NCBI GenBank assembly: GCA_017416505.1
Contig: JAFQCI010000182.1
Location: 1 to 42,477, forward strand
Source: Lachnospiraceae bacterium
Lineage (GTDB): Bacteria; Bacillota_A; Clostridia; Lachnospirales; Lachnospiraceae
Direction of reading: 5' to 3'
DNA: 42,477 bases
Shown here: positions 1-8,134 of the stretch, piece after piece
How the letters are laid out: every line of letters begins with the position of its first letter
Position numbering within the stretch: the first letter of the stretch is position 1
The notes under the pieces: model-generated
What the model was told of the DNA's origin: nothing
What the model saw: the letters and a program-made list of their open reading frames with translations, nothing else
The model's database searches: none
Made by a program: the position numbers and the translations under genes

Positions 1-57
1 GATGCATTTATGAACACACTACCAGTATTGTTGAAAACGCAGCTCCAAGCCGCTTAA
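1..57 (+). CDS. Possible 3' end of an unidentified gene
   Basis: Frame 1 is open from the first base to a TAA at 55-57 and gives 18 codons ending in LLKTQLQAA. It could be the C-terminus of a plus-strand gene whose body lies outside the window. No domain can be recognised and 18 codons can stay open by chance. The following 120 bases, up to the stop of the minus-strand kinase, hold no gene; they include a TTGACAACTGAATAACTG stretch reminiscent of spacers near rRNA or mobile elements in Firmicutes, but nothing decisive. Confidence 0.2.
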   Translation, partial: DAFMNTLPVLLKTQLQAA

Positions 58-178
58 GGTCTGAACATTGACAACTGAATAACTGCCAGGTATTGAATTT
101 TCAAGGTGCATAGCTAAAATTTATGTGCGAAGTTTGAGTTAATAACATAATCTGCTTCCTCTCTTTATTTTGATGTAT

Positions 179-1762
179 CTAATTCCCATGAGCAAACACA
201 ATTTCCGCAACCACTCCTCCTTCAAAATTTTCTACCGTTACTTTTGCTCCTAAAAGTTTGCTATAATAGGACACCAGATAAAGTCCCAGCCCTTTTCCTT
301 TCTGCCTTGTATCACTGCTTACAAATGGCTCGAAAATATTTTGTAACAAAGATTCTTCGATAAAAGAACCATAATTTCTGACACACACTTCATTGTCTTT
401 TAGCTGAATATGAATGTTTTCTCCTACTTTTGTATAAGCTACCGCATTGGAAATCATATTATCCAGTATCTTTTTTAAAATTTCCCCATCTGCTTCCACC
501 ATTCCATTTCCTTCTATTTCTAATCGAATACCTTTTTCCGATATCTGTACCCAATAAGCATCTGTCAGCTTTTTGGTTACCTCCTGTAATGAAATTTTTT
601 CAATCTGTAAGTTATCTGCACAACGATTTAAATACAAAATATCTTCTATCATTTTTCTCATAGAAAAAAGCTGTTCTTTTACTTTTGGAAGATATTCCTT
701 TGTATTTTTGTATTTTCCTACCTCATTCATCATACCTTCAATTAATAAAAGAGCCGCGGTGACAGGAGTTTTTAACTGGTGGGAAGATGCACGAAGAAAT
801 ACTTCTTGTCTTTCATTTTCTTCTTTTAAAATATGATTTTTTTCTTCCAGTTCCAGATAATTATTTCGCAGTTTTCCATATAATTCATTTAACGTTCTTC
901 CCAAATCTCCTATCTCATCACTGCTTTCCACTTTAAAAGGTACCACTTCAAAATCCTCTGTTTCTTTGGCATTAGCACTATAGGCAGCCAGATTGATAAT
1001 AGGATTTACTATTTTTCTTGAAAATGCCTGTGAAGCAATTAACACAATAAGAAATACTACAGAAACAATCATGGGAAGACTTTGCAAAACCACTGGCAAA
1101 ATCTCATTCATTTCCGGCGACATGGCAGTCAGAAAAGTAATGGTAACCGAATTCTCGCCCATTCCCATAGCAATATAAGTGCTATAAGAATTATTTCCAT
1201 CAGAAACACTAGTTTCATATACAAGCATTGAATTCGATATTCTGTGTAATTTTTCCCTTTGTAGCTGATAAATCGTGGAATCCTCTTTTGTCTCAAACTG
1301 AATTTCGATGGGAGACTCTTTGGACAAGAATTCTTCTCCTAGTAGCTTATCCTTTATTTTTTCAAATTTTTGTGTTACTTCCTGCTCAGAAATCTCTATC
1401 TTAGTTTCGTCCCAATTTTTAGAATTCTTCGAAAATGCCTGAAATTCTTTCAAAAAATCTTTTAATTCCTCATCTTTGATGTTCATGGATACGTCAAAAA
1501 ACTTGCTTGTAACATATAACATATCGCCTGTATTGGGAATTTCCACTGTATAAGTACCAGCTGGATTTTTCACAGTAAGATTGTCATAACTTTTTGTTTC
1601 CATATATCCTTCCTGTATCGCTATAACGGCTTCCAAATCACTATTTCTCACATAATCCACATACAAAGAAGGCAACATCCACACAAAGTATCCTACTACA
1701 AGTGAAACCATAATCACTGCAAGCAATATGCTGTATAAAAATGTTTTTTTTGACAATTTCAT
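179..1762 (-). CDS. Membrane sensor histidine kinase
   Basis: Two-component sensor kinase of about 527 residues that should sense a signal outside the membrane and phosphorylate the regulator encoded just upstream. Visible in order: a membrane segment in the first 30 residues, an extracytoplasmic domain to about residue 220, a second membrane segment (LPMIVSVVFLIVLIAS), a HAMP region, the phospho-acceptor H-box (SSHQLKTPVTAALLL, His near residue 328), an N-box (DNMISNAVAYTK) and a G-box (KGKGLGLYLVSYYSKLLGA). The start is ATG at 1762, 1 base after the regulator stop codon, with GGAGAGG inside the last regulator codons as ribosome binding site; the longer reading frame (to 1792) has no such site. 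All catalytic boxes are intact, in contrast to the damaged partner. The signal cannot be told from sequence. Confidence 0.92.
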   Translation of the reverse strand: MKLSKKTFLYSILLAVIMVSLVVGYFVWMLPSLYVDYVRNSDLEAVIAIQEGYMETKSYDNLTVKNPAGTYTVEIPNTGDMLYVTSKFFDVSMNIKDEELKDFLKEFQAFSKNSKNWDETKIEISEQEVTQKFEKIKDKLLGEEFLSKESPIEIQFETKEDSTIYQLQREKLHRISNSMLVYETSVSDGNNSYSTYIAMGMGENSVTITFLTAMSPEMNEILPVVLQSLPMIVSVVFLIVLIASQAFSRKIVNPIINLAAYSANAKETEDFEVVPFKVESSDEIGDLGRTLNELYGKLRNNYLELEEKNHILKEENERQEVFLRASSHQLKTPVTAALLLIEGMMNEVGKYKNTKEYLPKVKEQLFSMRKMIEDILYLNRCADNLQIEKISLQEVTKKLTDAYWVQISEKGIRLEIEGNGMVEADGEILKKILDNMISNAVAYTKVGENIHIQLKDNEVCVRNYGSFIEESLLQNIFEPFVSSDTRQKGKGLGLYLVSYYSKLLGAKVTVENFEGGVVAEIVFAHGN

Positions 1763-1763
1763 T

Positions 1764-2426
1764 TTACGCCTCTCCATTGAACTGATAGCCAACCCCTATG
1801 ATGGTTTTAATAAAGTTCTTTGGCAGTTTTTTTCTTAAATTTTTCACATGAGCATCAATAATCCTGTCATTTCCAATATAATCTTCATTAAAAATCCGAA
1901 GAATTAACTGTTCCCTTGTAAATGCCCTATTAGGCTCCTTATAAATAACCTGTAGTAATAAAAATTCACTTAATGTAAGTGGAAGCAAAGCTCCATCATA
2001 AAAAGCCTGAAAAGAATCATCATGAATAAACAAGCCTTTTTCTTTTTCCTTAGTTCCTGCCTGCTTCTTTACACGTCTTAGTATTGTTTCCATTCTTTTC
2101 AAAAGAATGATGGGAGACACAGGTTTCATTACATAATCATCTGCAAACAAATTAAATGCTTTTACCTGAGTTTTTTCATCTTCTAAAGCAGTCAACATAA
2201 TGGTTGCCATTTCCGGTTTATTTTCCTTTAAATAAGCTAAAACTTCCAGTCCACTGATTTTCGGAACCATAATGTCTAATACTGCCATATCAAAAGGCTC
2301 TTTTTTTTAAACTTCCAGTGCTTCCTCACCATCACTTACCGCTGTTACCTGATAGTTTTGCATTCGCATATATTCTGTTAAAACCTCTTGTATCGTAGGT
2401 TCGTCTTCTAAAAATAAAATCCGCAT
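1764..2426 (-). pseudogene. OmpR-family response regulator broken by an in-frame stop
   Basis: Reading from ATG 2426 (GGGAGG site 5 bases upstream) gives a receiver domain start, MRILFLEDEPTIQEVLTEYM, which stops at codon 40 with TAA at 2307-2309. The same frame then continues without shift through KKEPFD, MAVLDIMVPKISGLEV (phospho-Asp, position 51 of the repaired protein), the conserved KP motif (DDYVMKPVSP) and a complete winged-helix DNA-binding domain ending GVGYQFNGEA. The lesion is therefore a nonsense substitution, probably TTA or TTT to TAA next to an A-run, and not an indel. Restart at the internal ATG 2288 would give a 174-residue protein lacking beta1 and the acidic pocket (EDE), so phosphorylation would fail even if the DNA-binding part were made. 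The kinase downstream overlaps its ribosome binding site, so coupling may also be affected. A sequencing error is the main alternative. Confidence 0.85.
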
Positions 2427-2663
2427 AATTCCTCCCAGCACTTTCCCTCATACTTTTCGACATTTTATAAACAACTTTATCATCCCAAACAATCATGGAT
2501 GAATTCCCTGCTCCTCACAGAGCAATTGCTTTTGTTTTCACAGTATAACATAATGGTATGAATTTTTAATGAAGATTTGATAAAAAACAGTATAAAGTTT
2601 TTTGTTGTATTCCATAAAAATCATATCATCAAAATATCACCTAAGATTCACGCTATTTTCTAA

Positions 2664-2716
2664 TAAAAAAATGCCCTACATCAACTCAGTAAAGTCAATG
2701 TAAAGCATTTTTTTCA
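2664..2716 (-). terminator. Terminator of the chemoreceptor gene
   Basis: On the minus strand AATGCTTTACAT pairs with ATGTAGGGCATT (12 pairs, two of them G-U), followed by a T7 run. It lies 20 bases after the chemoreceptor stop. The remaining part of the 309-base gap 2427-2735 is AT-rich and should contain the two-component promoter. I see only a weak TATACT box (2542-2547) without a convincing -35. Confidence 0.75.
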
Positions 2717-2735
2717 TTCATTAAAACATCTCGCT

Positions 2736-4307
2736 TTATAATCTAAAAAATCCAAAACTACGATTCAGTTCTTCTGCCTTATCAGCTAATTCTTCTGCTG
2801 TACCGGTAACTCTATTCATAAGAGCATTAAGTTCTTCCACAGAAGCATTGACCTCTTCGGTACTAGCTGCGGAATTTTCTGAAATGCCAGCTAATTCTTC
2901 TATTTCACTTGAAATAGATGTAATTTCTGAAACGGCCTTTTCTACTGCTCTTCCGATTATCTGCACTCTGGTTGAAGTTTCTTCAATCTCATTGGATAAC
3001 TTTTCAAACTCACCAATTACATTTCCAATGTCTTCCTTTTGTACTCTGCCATCCGCAACTGCTTCACTTATGGTTTTAAGGCATTCCTCGAAATCTTTTA
3101 CCAAAGTATTGATAATTCCTGTAATTGCTCCGACCTGTTTCGAAGTGTCTTCACTCAAATCACTGATGGACTGGGCAACTACTGCAAAACCTCTGCCTGC
3201 TTCTCCAGCTCTCGCTGCCTCTATGGATGCATTCAGACTTAACAACTGAGTTTGGGAAGAAATGTCTCCAATCACAGACACGATTCCTTTTACATTCTCT
3301 ATCACTCCGCTTATAGTCTGAATCTTTTCAGAAACACTTTCAATACTATTGTTCACCTTTTGATTACTTTCTGACATCTCTGACATTTTCTGTTTCATAA
3401 TATTACTGCTGTCATCCAGTCTTACAGAACAATTCGAAATATCATTCGCTGATGAACTGATACTTTCGATATTTCCATGAATCTCTCCGATACTTCCTAC
3501 CATATTCTGCACGGCTTCGCTTTGACTTTGCAAACCAATGGAAATCTCTTCTATCGCCTTTGACACCTCATTCATGGCATTTAATACGGATTCTGATGTA
3601 ACATTTAATTCCTCAGAAGAAGCATTCACATTTTCGCTAATTTCAGAAGTAGTCTTGATAATGGAGGATAATTCCTGTACCATATGCTTCGTGGATTTAT
3701 TCATCTCATTGATTTCATCCTTCGATTTACTTACTACAATGGCATCTTCAATGGTCAAATTACCATCCGCAACCTCTTTAATATTCTTAGACGCGGCTTG
3801 AATCTGTTTCGCCATATTCCTTGCAAGTATAAATCCGGCTACGCCAAACAAAGCGGTAAATCCAACACCGAACATGGCAATAACCCCCGCCATCTTATTC
3901 ATATTATCATTTACTACTTTTTGTGGTTTACCTGCAAAAAGCATTCCATCCTCTGTTGGTATGTAATATCCATAATACGGAACTCCCTGTACATCTACAT
4001 TGGTATCAAAGTACTCTTCTCCACCATCAATTACTGTTTCAATTACTATGTCACTGGCCTTGGTTCCTTCTACACCCTCTATGGAACTCAATACTCTGGT
4101 ATCTCCTTCAAACACGGTAATATCTACATCCTGTTCCTGAAAAGCATTTACATCATCCTGAAAACCTTCTAACGCCACTTCTAAAATGGTTTTCTGCTCC
4201 TCCTTCAAATTCTTTTCTGCCTGATACACAGAAACAACACCTATTACCAGACTACATTGAATTACCGGTACTAAAATCATACCCACAAGCTTACTCTTAA
4301 TCTTCAT
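2736..4307 (-). CDS. Methyl-accepting chemotaxis protein
   Basis: Membrane chemoreceptor of about 523 residues that would signal to CheA/CheW. It has an N-terminal membrane segment (residues about 8-30), a short Cache-like extracytoplasmic domain (to about 125), a second membrane segment (VIAMFGVGFTALFGVAGF), a HAMP linker and a long helical signalling domain whose hairpin tip reads SIEAARAGEAGRGFAVVA, the strongly conserved CheA/CheW contact region. The start is ATG 4307 with AAGGAG 8 bases upstream; an upstream in-frame ATG at 4337 lacks a site. No chemotaxis genes lie nearby, so it is an orphan receptor. A sigma-A type promoter fits upstream (4352-4381) and its own terminator follows. The ligand is unknown. 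Confidence 0.93.
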   Translation of the reverse strand: MKIKSKLVGMILVPVIQCSLVIGVVSVYQAEKNLKEEQKTILEVALEGFQDDVNAFQEQDVDITVFEGDTRVLSSIEGVEGTKASDIVIETVIDGGEEYFDTNVDVQGVPYYGYYIPTEDGMLFAGKPQKVVNDNMNKMAGVIAMFGVGFTALFGVAGFILARNMAKQIQAASKNIKEVADGNLTIEDAIVVSKSKDEINEMNKSTKHMVQELSSIIKTTSEISENVNASSEELNVTSESVLNAMNEVSKAIEEISIGLQSQSEAVQNMVGSIGEIHGNIESISSSANDISNCSVRLDDSSNIMKQKMSEMSESNQKVNNSIESVSEKIQTISGVIENVKGIVSVIGDISSQTQLLSLNASIEAARAGEAGRGFAVVAQSISDLSEDTSKQVGAITGIINTLVKDFEECLKTISEAVADGRVQKEDIGNVIGEFEKLSNEIEETSTRVQIIGRAVEKAVSEITSISSEIEELAGISENSAASTEEVNASVEELNALMNRVTGTAEELADKAEELNRSFGFFRL

Positions 4308-4351
4308 ATACGCAACTCCTTCCTGTGATAACAGCAATAAGTAATTTTGAA

Positions 4352-4381
4352 ATTATAATGTTCTATGTGAGAGGGATACAA
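4352..4381 (-). promoter_or_regulatory. Predicted promoter of the chemoreceptor
   Basis: Minus-strand TTGTAT (4376-4381), an 18-base spacer and a perfect TATAAT (4352-4357), placing the start near 4345 and a leader of about 40 bases. The 190 bases further upstream hold a small GC-rich patch near 4391-4402 that I could not assign. Confidence 0.5.
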
Positions 4382-4572
4382 AATAAACAAATGCCCCCGG
4401 ACACTTTTTCGCTACCTAATTTGCTTATTTCGCATCACTCAATATAAGTTTTCAACAATTTCACAATTACCTAATATTGATAAAAAATTTATATGCTTTA
4501 ATTTTAATCTTTCTGTAGAATTTTGTCAAGAAGAATCCCCCCAATGCGATGATTCCCTCATTTTAAAATTCA

Positions 4573-4777
4573 TTATTCCAACAGCTTTTGATACAGATTG
4601 TCCATGCAAATCGCCCCAAATGGTGCCGTAATAAGAATGGACAGTACCGCACCCGTCAAAACAATCTGCCCACAAAGCAATCCCATGGTAAGTGGAATTG
4701 CACCAATTGCCGCCTGTACGGTTGCTTTTGGCGTATATGCCACCATGCAGAAAAATCAATGCAATGCTTGTCAACAT
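4573..4777 (-). pseudogene. Cation/proton antiporter with large internal deletion
   Basis: AGGAGG followed 6 bases later by ATG at 4777 starts MLTSIALIFL, which matches the usual N-terminus of NhaP/CPA-type antiporters. The reading then jumps out of frame. From about 4749 another frame gives MVAYTPKATVQAAIGAIPLT and on to LYQKLLE with stop 4573-4575, which is the conserved last ~58 residues of the same antiporter family, including the PKATVQAA motif. About 300-plus codons in between are missing and the junction (around 4747-4752) is out of frame, so no transporter can be made. The intact ribosome binding site, promoter and fluoride riboswitch upstream show that this was a fluoride-controlled exporter; antiporters are among the known gene classes under that riboswitch. 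The junction could be a true deletion or a misassembly. Confidence 0.8.
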
Positions 4778-4801
4778 AAATAGCCTCCTAAAATCGTAAA
4801 A

Positions 4802-4842
4802 ATTAAAAAAGCCGACAACTTCTGCGTAAATTTCGCAGAAGT
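4802..4842 (-). terminator. Riboswitch expression-platform terminator
   Basis: Minus-strand ACTTCTGCG / CGCAGAAGT hairpin (4818-4826 with 4834-4842, loop of 7), then TGTCGGC and TTTTTT. Its 5' arm is the same ACTTCTGCG that closes the fluoride aptamer, so aptamer and terminator are mutually exclusive: ligand-bound RNA should read through. Confidence 0.82.
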
Positions 4843-4895
4843 CATCAGCATAAAATGCGGTTTTGGTTTCCCATGGGAGAACTTCATTCCCAACG
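4834..4895 (-). promoter_or_regulatory. Fluoride riboswitch (crcB motif)
   Basis: Minus-strand RNA contains GGGAATGAAGTTCTCCC, then ACCGCAT-TTT-ATGC and GCTGATGACTTCTGCG. This fits the crcB/fluoride aptamer: a GGGA/TCCC stem, a GAAGT/ACTTC outer stem, a GCAT/ATGC stem and the diagnostic CTGATGAC joining strand. The linker between the first and second stem (ATGGGAAACCAAA) is longer than in the compact examples I know. The overlapping terminator gives the usual transcriptional ON switch. Its target is the collapsed antiporter gene at 4573-4777. Confidence 0.85.
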
Positions 4896-4901
4896 TTTTG
4901 T

Positions 4902-4930
4902 ATTGTAACATGGTTTAACTATAAATACAA
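4902..4930 (-). promoter_or_regulatory. Promoter of the fluoride riboswitch transcript
   Basis: TTGTAT (4925-4930), 17-base spacer, TACAAT (4902-4907) on the minus strand, ending about 10 bases before the aptamer. It starts only 28 bases after the stop of the ABC permease gene, so this is a separate transcription unit. Confidence 0.65.
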
Positions 4931-4957
4931 TCAAATTTTTATCAATTCAAATTACCT

Positions 4958-5704
4958 TTACATCATCATACGATTCATACGTCTAATGATACCATAGATT
5001 AGAATCATACTTGTCACAACATTAATAATCAAGCCTGATATAATAACACTTGCATTTAACATCATTCCGTTATATTCTGAAAAGGCATACAGATAATACA
5101 TAAAATCAAAAAATGATACATATTGTCCAAAGAATTGACTGAACAAATTGTTAATCAGTAAAATAATCAGTGCGGCACACATCATACTAGATATATTTTT
5201 CATATGTAATGATAAAAACACCAAAAACAAGACCAAGATTACCTGAGTCACAGCTAGTAACAATATTTGCAGAAAGTATTTCGATGCGTAATCAAATACA
5301 TGGTTTCCCCAAAACAAAAATCCAACACCAATACTAAATAAAATCACAAATAAAAAACAGATCAAAGCAGCAATTAAAATACTGTTAATTTTTGCTATCA
5401 ACAGCTGTTTTTTTGAAACACCATTCAGAAGAGGCTGTTTGAACATTCCATTCGCCCGTTCTCCACTAATTAATACTGCACAGAAAAAGCTTAGAAATAA
5501 AGGGCCAATAATATCAATATATGATTGCATACAAAGTATCGGAAAATTTCCCCCTGCATAATATTCCATTCCTGTATTTGCGGAATTGTCTGTACATTGA
5601 AATGCATTCGAAATAATAAGTGCAGCCATTATAACAAAATACAGATATAATAATTTTTGCCTGTTTAAACGCTTTAGCTGTAGCTTCAATAATTCTGTTA
5701 CCAT
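4958..5704 (-). CDS. ABC-2 type permease (second subunit)
   Basis: Integral membrane subunit of about 248 residues, last gene of the ECF-sigma/ABC operon. Six hydrophobic stretches are visible, including YLYFVIMAALIISNAF near the N-terminus and IIVTSMILIYGIIRRM-like residues at the C-terminus, and a cytoplasmic GERANGMFKQPLLNGVSKKQ loop typical of permeases of the bacitracin/lantibiotic-immunity kind. The start is ATG 5704 with AGGAGG 5 bases upstream; that site overlaps the stop of the preceding permease gene. The longer frame to 5794 would lie inside that gene. The substrate is unknown; a peptide antibiotic or membrane-active compound is the best guess from the family. Confidence 0.85.
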   Translation of the reverse strand: MVTELLKLQLKRLNRQKLLYLYFVIMAALIISNAFQCTDNSANTGMEYYAGGNFPILCMQSYIDIIGPLFLSFFCAVLISGERANGMFKQPLLNGVSKKQLLIAKINSILIAALICFLFVILFSIGVGFLFWGNHVFDYASKYFLQILLLAVTQVILVLFLVFLSLHMKNISSMMCAALIILLINNLFSQFFGQYVSFFDFMYYLYAFSEYNGMMLNASVIISGLIINVVTSMILIYGIIRRMNRMMM

Positions 5705-5712
5705 TTTTCCTC

Positions 5713-6477
5713 CTAAAAATCCAGCTTTTTTATTTTGTTTCTTGTAAACCGATAAAAGAAAATACCATATATCACCATAATGGTAATTCCCCAAATAACA
5801 TTTTTGAATGGAATCTCCTGGTATTCATACGAGAACATCCAAAGATGAGGGTAATATCCCATCCATATTTTTTTCAAAAATAATACGTTCGTGCTACAAA
5901 TAAAGGAATCCAATATCATATAAATAATGGTTATTACAATTGTCTTCCATGTGTTCCTTGTCCCGATGCAAAGTGCAATCATTCCAAGAGTTACACATGA
6001 CATATAAACACCTGACAATACATATTTTACCACTGTTCTCATGAAAGCTTCTATTTCAAAAATGCTATATCCCCACCGCATAAAAGCCGTTATGTAATTT
6101 ATAATTGCTATGAATAAAACAAAAATCATTGACATACCAACAGCAACAAGAACTTTTGATTTTATCATTCCCCCGCGGCTTACTCCATGCAATAAAGGCT
6201 GATATAACATTTTCGTTCTATCCTCGTTACAAAAGTATAGAGTAAGCAGAAATACCTGAAAAAGAATACCTACCGTTCCTATATAAAATCTCATCATGAA
6301 TTCAGGAAAATTCTCTTCCCCTACAATTGCAATATCTATATTCAACATTTCCTCCATTTGGGGCGATGAAATAAGAAAGGAATAGCAGAAAGATGCTGTA
6401 AGAAAACACGCAAAAAAAATATAAATCAATTTCTGCCTGAACATTTTCTTGGCATATAATTTTGTTAATGTATGCAT
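5713..6477 (-). CDS. ABC-2 type permease (first subunit)
   Basis: Membrane protein of 254 residues, paralogous to the next gene: it shares the layout with an N-terminal KLYAKKMFRQKLIYIFFA helix and the loop EDRTKMLYQPLLHGVSRGG, corresponding to GERANGMFKQPLLNGVSKKQ in its partner. Two dissimilar permeases with one ATPase is the arrangement of LanFEG/BcrAB-like self-protection exporters. The ATG at 6477 overlaps the ATPase gene end by 13 bases; AGGAGG lies about 9 bases upstream inside the ATPase gene, so translation is coupled. Confidence 0.86.
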   Translation of the reverse strand: MHTLTKLYAKKMFRQKLIYIFFACFLTASFCYSFLISSPQMEEMLNIDIAIVGEENFPEFMMRFYIGTVGILFQVFLLTLYFCNEDRTKMLYQPLLHGVSRGGMIKSKVLVAVGMSMIFVLFIAIINYITAFMRWGYSIFEIEAFMRTVVKYVLSGVYMSCVTLGMIALCIGTRNTWKTIVITIIYMILDSFICSTNVLFLKKIWMGYYPHLWMFSYEYQEIPFKNVIWGITIMVIYGIFFYRFTRNKIKKLDF

Positions 6478-7388
6478 TGCTCCAATCCTCCTGTCAATTT
6501 AAAAAACAAATCCTGTAGCGAATTCTTCCTCATAGAAAGATAGCTAATATGCAGATTACTTTCCACAATCTTTTTAATAAATTCATCTAAATTGACATTC
6601 TCAAGTTTTAGGGTAAATTGATTTCCTTTGCGTGATTTAAGGCTTACCCCGTAAAAGTAAGGCAACGCATTCTCAAAAACTTCCGTTTCTTCCAGTACAC
6701 AGTCCACAATATTGGTTGTTTCAGATAAGATTTCTTCCGTCTTTCCTTGCAAAATGCTTTTTCCCTTATCCAGAATTAAAATATCCGTACAAAATTCTTC
6801 CATATCGTGCAACAAGTGTGAAGAAAGAATAAATGTTATTTTTTTATCCTGTGCCATATCACAAATCATGCGGTAAAGGCTGATTTGTCCTTGAGGGTCT
6901 AATCCATTTGCTGGTTCATCTAAAATAATAAGTTTCGGTTCTCCTAACATAGCTCTCGCTAATGCCAGTCTTTGCTTCATTCCAAGAGAAAAATTTTTTA
7001 CTTTCTTTTCTGCCTGAGCAAGAAGTCCCACATAATCAAGTAATTCCATGCCCTGCCCACTGTAACTGTCTTTATGCAGACAAGCAAAATATTCTATATT
7101 TTCTTTGGCACTTAATTCCTCATAAAAACTAGGGCTATCCAGTGCTGCACCCACTTTTGACAGAGCCAGCCCCGGATTAGCATCTAATGATACGCCATTT
7201 ATCACGATTTTCCCTTTGTCTTTCGAGCATAAGTTTGTAATCATTTTTAAGGTGGTGGTTTTCCCTGCCCCATTGGTTCCAAGCAACCCCATAATACTTC
7301 CGGGAGTTAAATCAAAACATACATTTTCAACAGCCACTTCCTTTTTAAACACTTTTCTTAAATTTTCCACTTCCATTATTTTCTCCAT
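6465..7388 (-). CDS. ABC transporter ATP-binding protein
   Basis: ATPase of 307 residues energising the two permeases downstream. Walker A GTNGAGKTT near residue 37, Q-loop region, signature FSLGMKQRLALA, Walker B PKLIILDEPANGLDPQG and switch His in LSSHLLHDMEE are all present. The C-terminal ~80 residues after the core resemble the extra domain of bacitracin/lantibiotic-immunity ATPases. The start ATG 7388 overlaps the anti-sigma gene end by 13 bases; GGGAGGG lies 7 bases upstream. The second Met (residue 5) is a possible alternative start. Confidence 0.93.
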   Translation of the reverse strand: MEKIMEVENLRKVFKKEVAVENVCFDLTPGSIMGLLGTNGAGKTTTLKMITNLCSKDKGKIVINGVSLDANPGLALSKVGAALDSPSFYEELSAKENIEYFACLHKDSYSGQGMELLDYVGLLAQAEKKVKNFSLGMKQRLALARAMLGEPKLIILDEPANGLDPQGQISLYRMICDMAQDKKITFILSSHLLHDMEEFCTDILILDKGKSILQGKTEEILSETTNIVDCVLEETEVFENALPYFYGVSLKSRKGNQFTLKLENVNLDEFIKKIVESNLHISYLSMRKNSLQDLFFKLTGGLEQCIH

Positions 7389-8134
7389 TTTTTCACCCTC
7401 CCAATAATTCCAAACAATACTGCTCCAATGACTTCCCCAAGTCCATTTCCAATAAAGTTATGCATGCTCCATAAGTCATTCAGGGCATAGTCTCCAGTCA
7501 TCAATTTGGTAACATAATTCCCTATGAGTACCATGACCATAAACACTGCTACGCAGTCCCAAATATTCCATTTCAATGCACATCTGCAAAGCACCGGAAC
7601 CCAGGTAATGCCCAACCATAATAGCATAATCGGAAAGCCATAACGAAAAATCCAAACTGTTCCTACATCCATAAAATAATATCTGCTTATCTGTATAGTA
7701 GACAGTAAAATGAATGTACCAACGCTTATCACTGACATAGTAATATAACCTTTATTTTTTTTACATAACAAGAGGGCGTACATAAAGGCATTTGCAAATA
7801 TAATCGCTGTTCCTGCAATGAGCGACCAAGTCAGTCCCTTATTTATTGCCAAATCCACTATGGTACAAACAAGTATGGCAGCAAAGCTAAGTCCCCCTAA
7901 ACCATAAAGAAAATACATTTGTTTTGTCTTTTTCAAAAATCTTTTTACCTCACCAGCCTCTTTCGGCTGTTCTTCTTTTTCCAAATCCAAAGCCATATTT
8001 TGATACATTTTGGTACAGTCTTTACAATGTTCTAAATGATTTTCTATACTTTTCTTGGAAACATCACTTACCATTTCATCCACATAAAGAGGAAGCAAAT
8101 CTTTTACAATTTCACATGCTAATTCTTTGTTCAT
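7376..8134 (-). CDS. Zinc-finger membrane anti-sigma factor
   Basis: Protein of 252 residues that should hold the ECF sigma factor encoded just upstream. The N-terminus carries a zf-HC2 type motif (ENHLEHCKDCTKMYQ: His-x3-Cys-x2-Cys) before a linker and about six hydrophobic segments beginning near residue 73 (YFLYGLGGLSFAAILVCTIV). The ATG (8134) and the sigma-factor TGA (8131-8133) overlap as ATGA, the usual coupling for such pairs. With several membrane spans it could sense envelope stress or act as part of the exporter's sensor. The signal is not known. Confidence 0.85.
   Translation of the reverse strand: MNKELACEIVKDLLPLYVDEMVSDVSKKSIENHLEHCKDCTKMYQNMALDLEKEEQPKEAGEVKRFLKKTKQMYFLYGLGGLSFAAILVCTIVDLAINKGLTWSLIAGTAIIFANAFMYALLLCKKNKGYITMSVISVGTFILLSTIQISRYYFMDVGTVWIFRYGFPIMLLWLGITWVPVLCRCALKWNIWDCVAVFMVMVLIGNYVTKLMTGDYALNDLWSMHNFIGNGLGEVIGAVLFGIIGRVKKWRK

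Noticed and set aside
1..178. End of an rRNA operon at the window start
   Set aside because: TTGACAACTGAATAAC is only loosely like an rRNA spacer; no 16S, 23S or 5S sequence is visible.
4382..4510. Possible c-di-GMP riboswitch before the chemoreceptor
   Set aside because: ATTAGGTAGCG and a GC-rich patch are suggestive, but the conserved GEMM cores are absent and no stable paired scaffold could be drawn.
4526..4777. 83-codon frame starting MLTSIALIFL as a real gene
   Set aside because: Only the first ten codons are meaningful; the rest is the out-of-frame reading of the antiporter C-terminus, whose correct frame is obvious.
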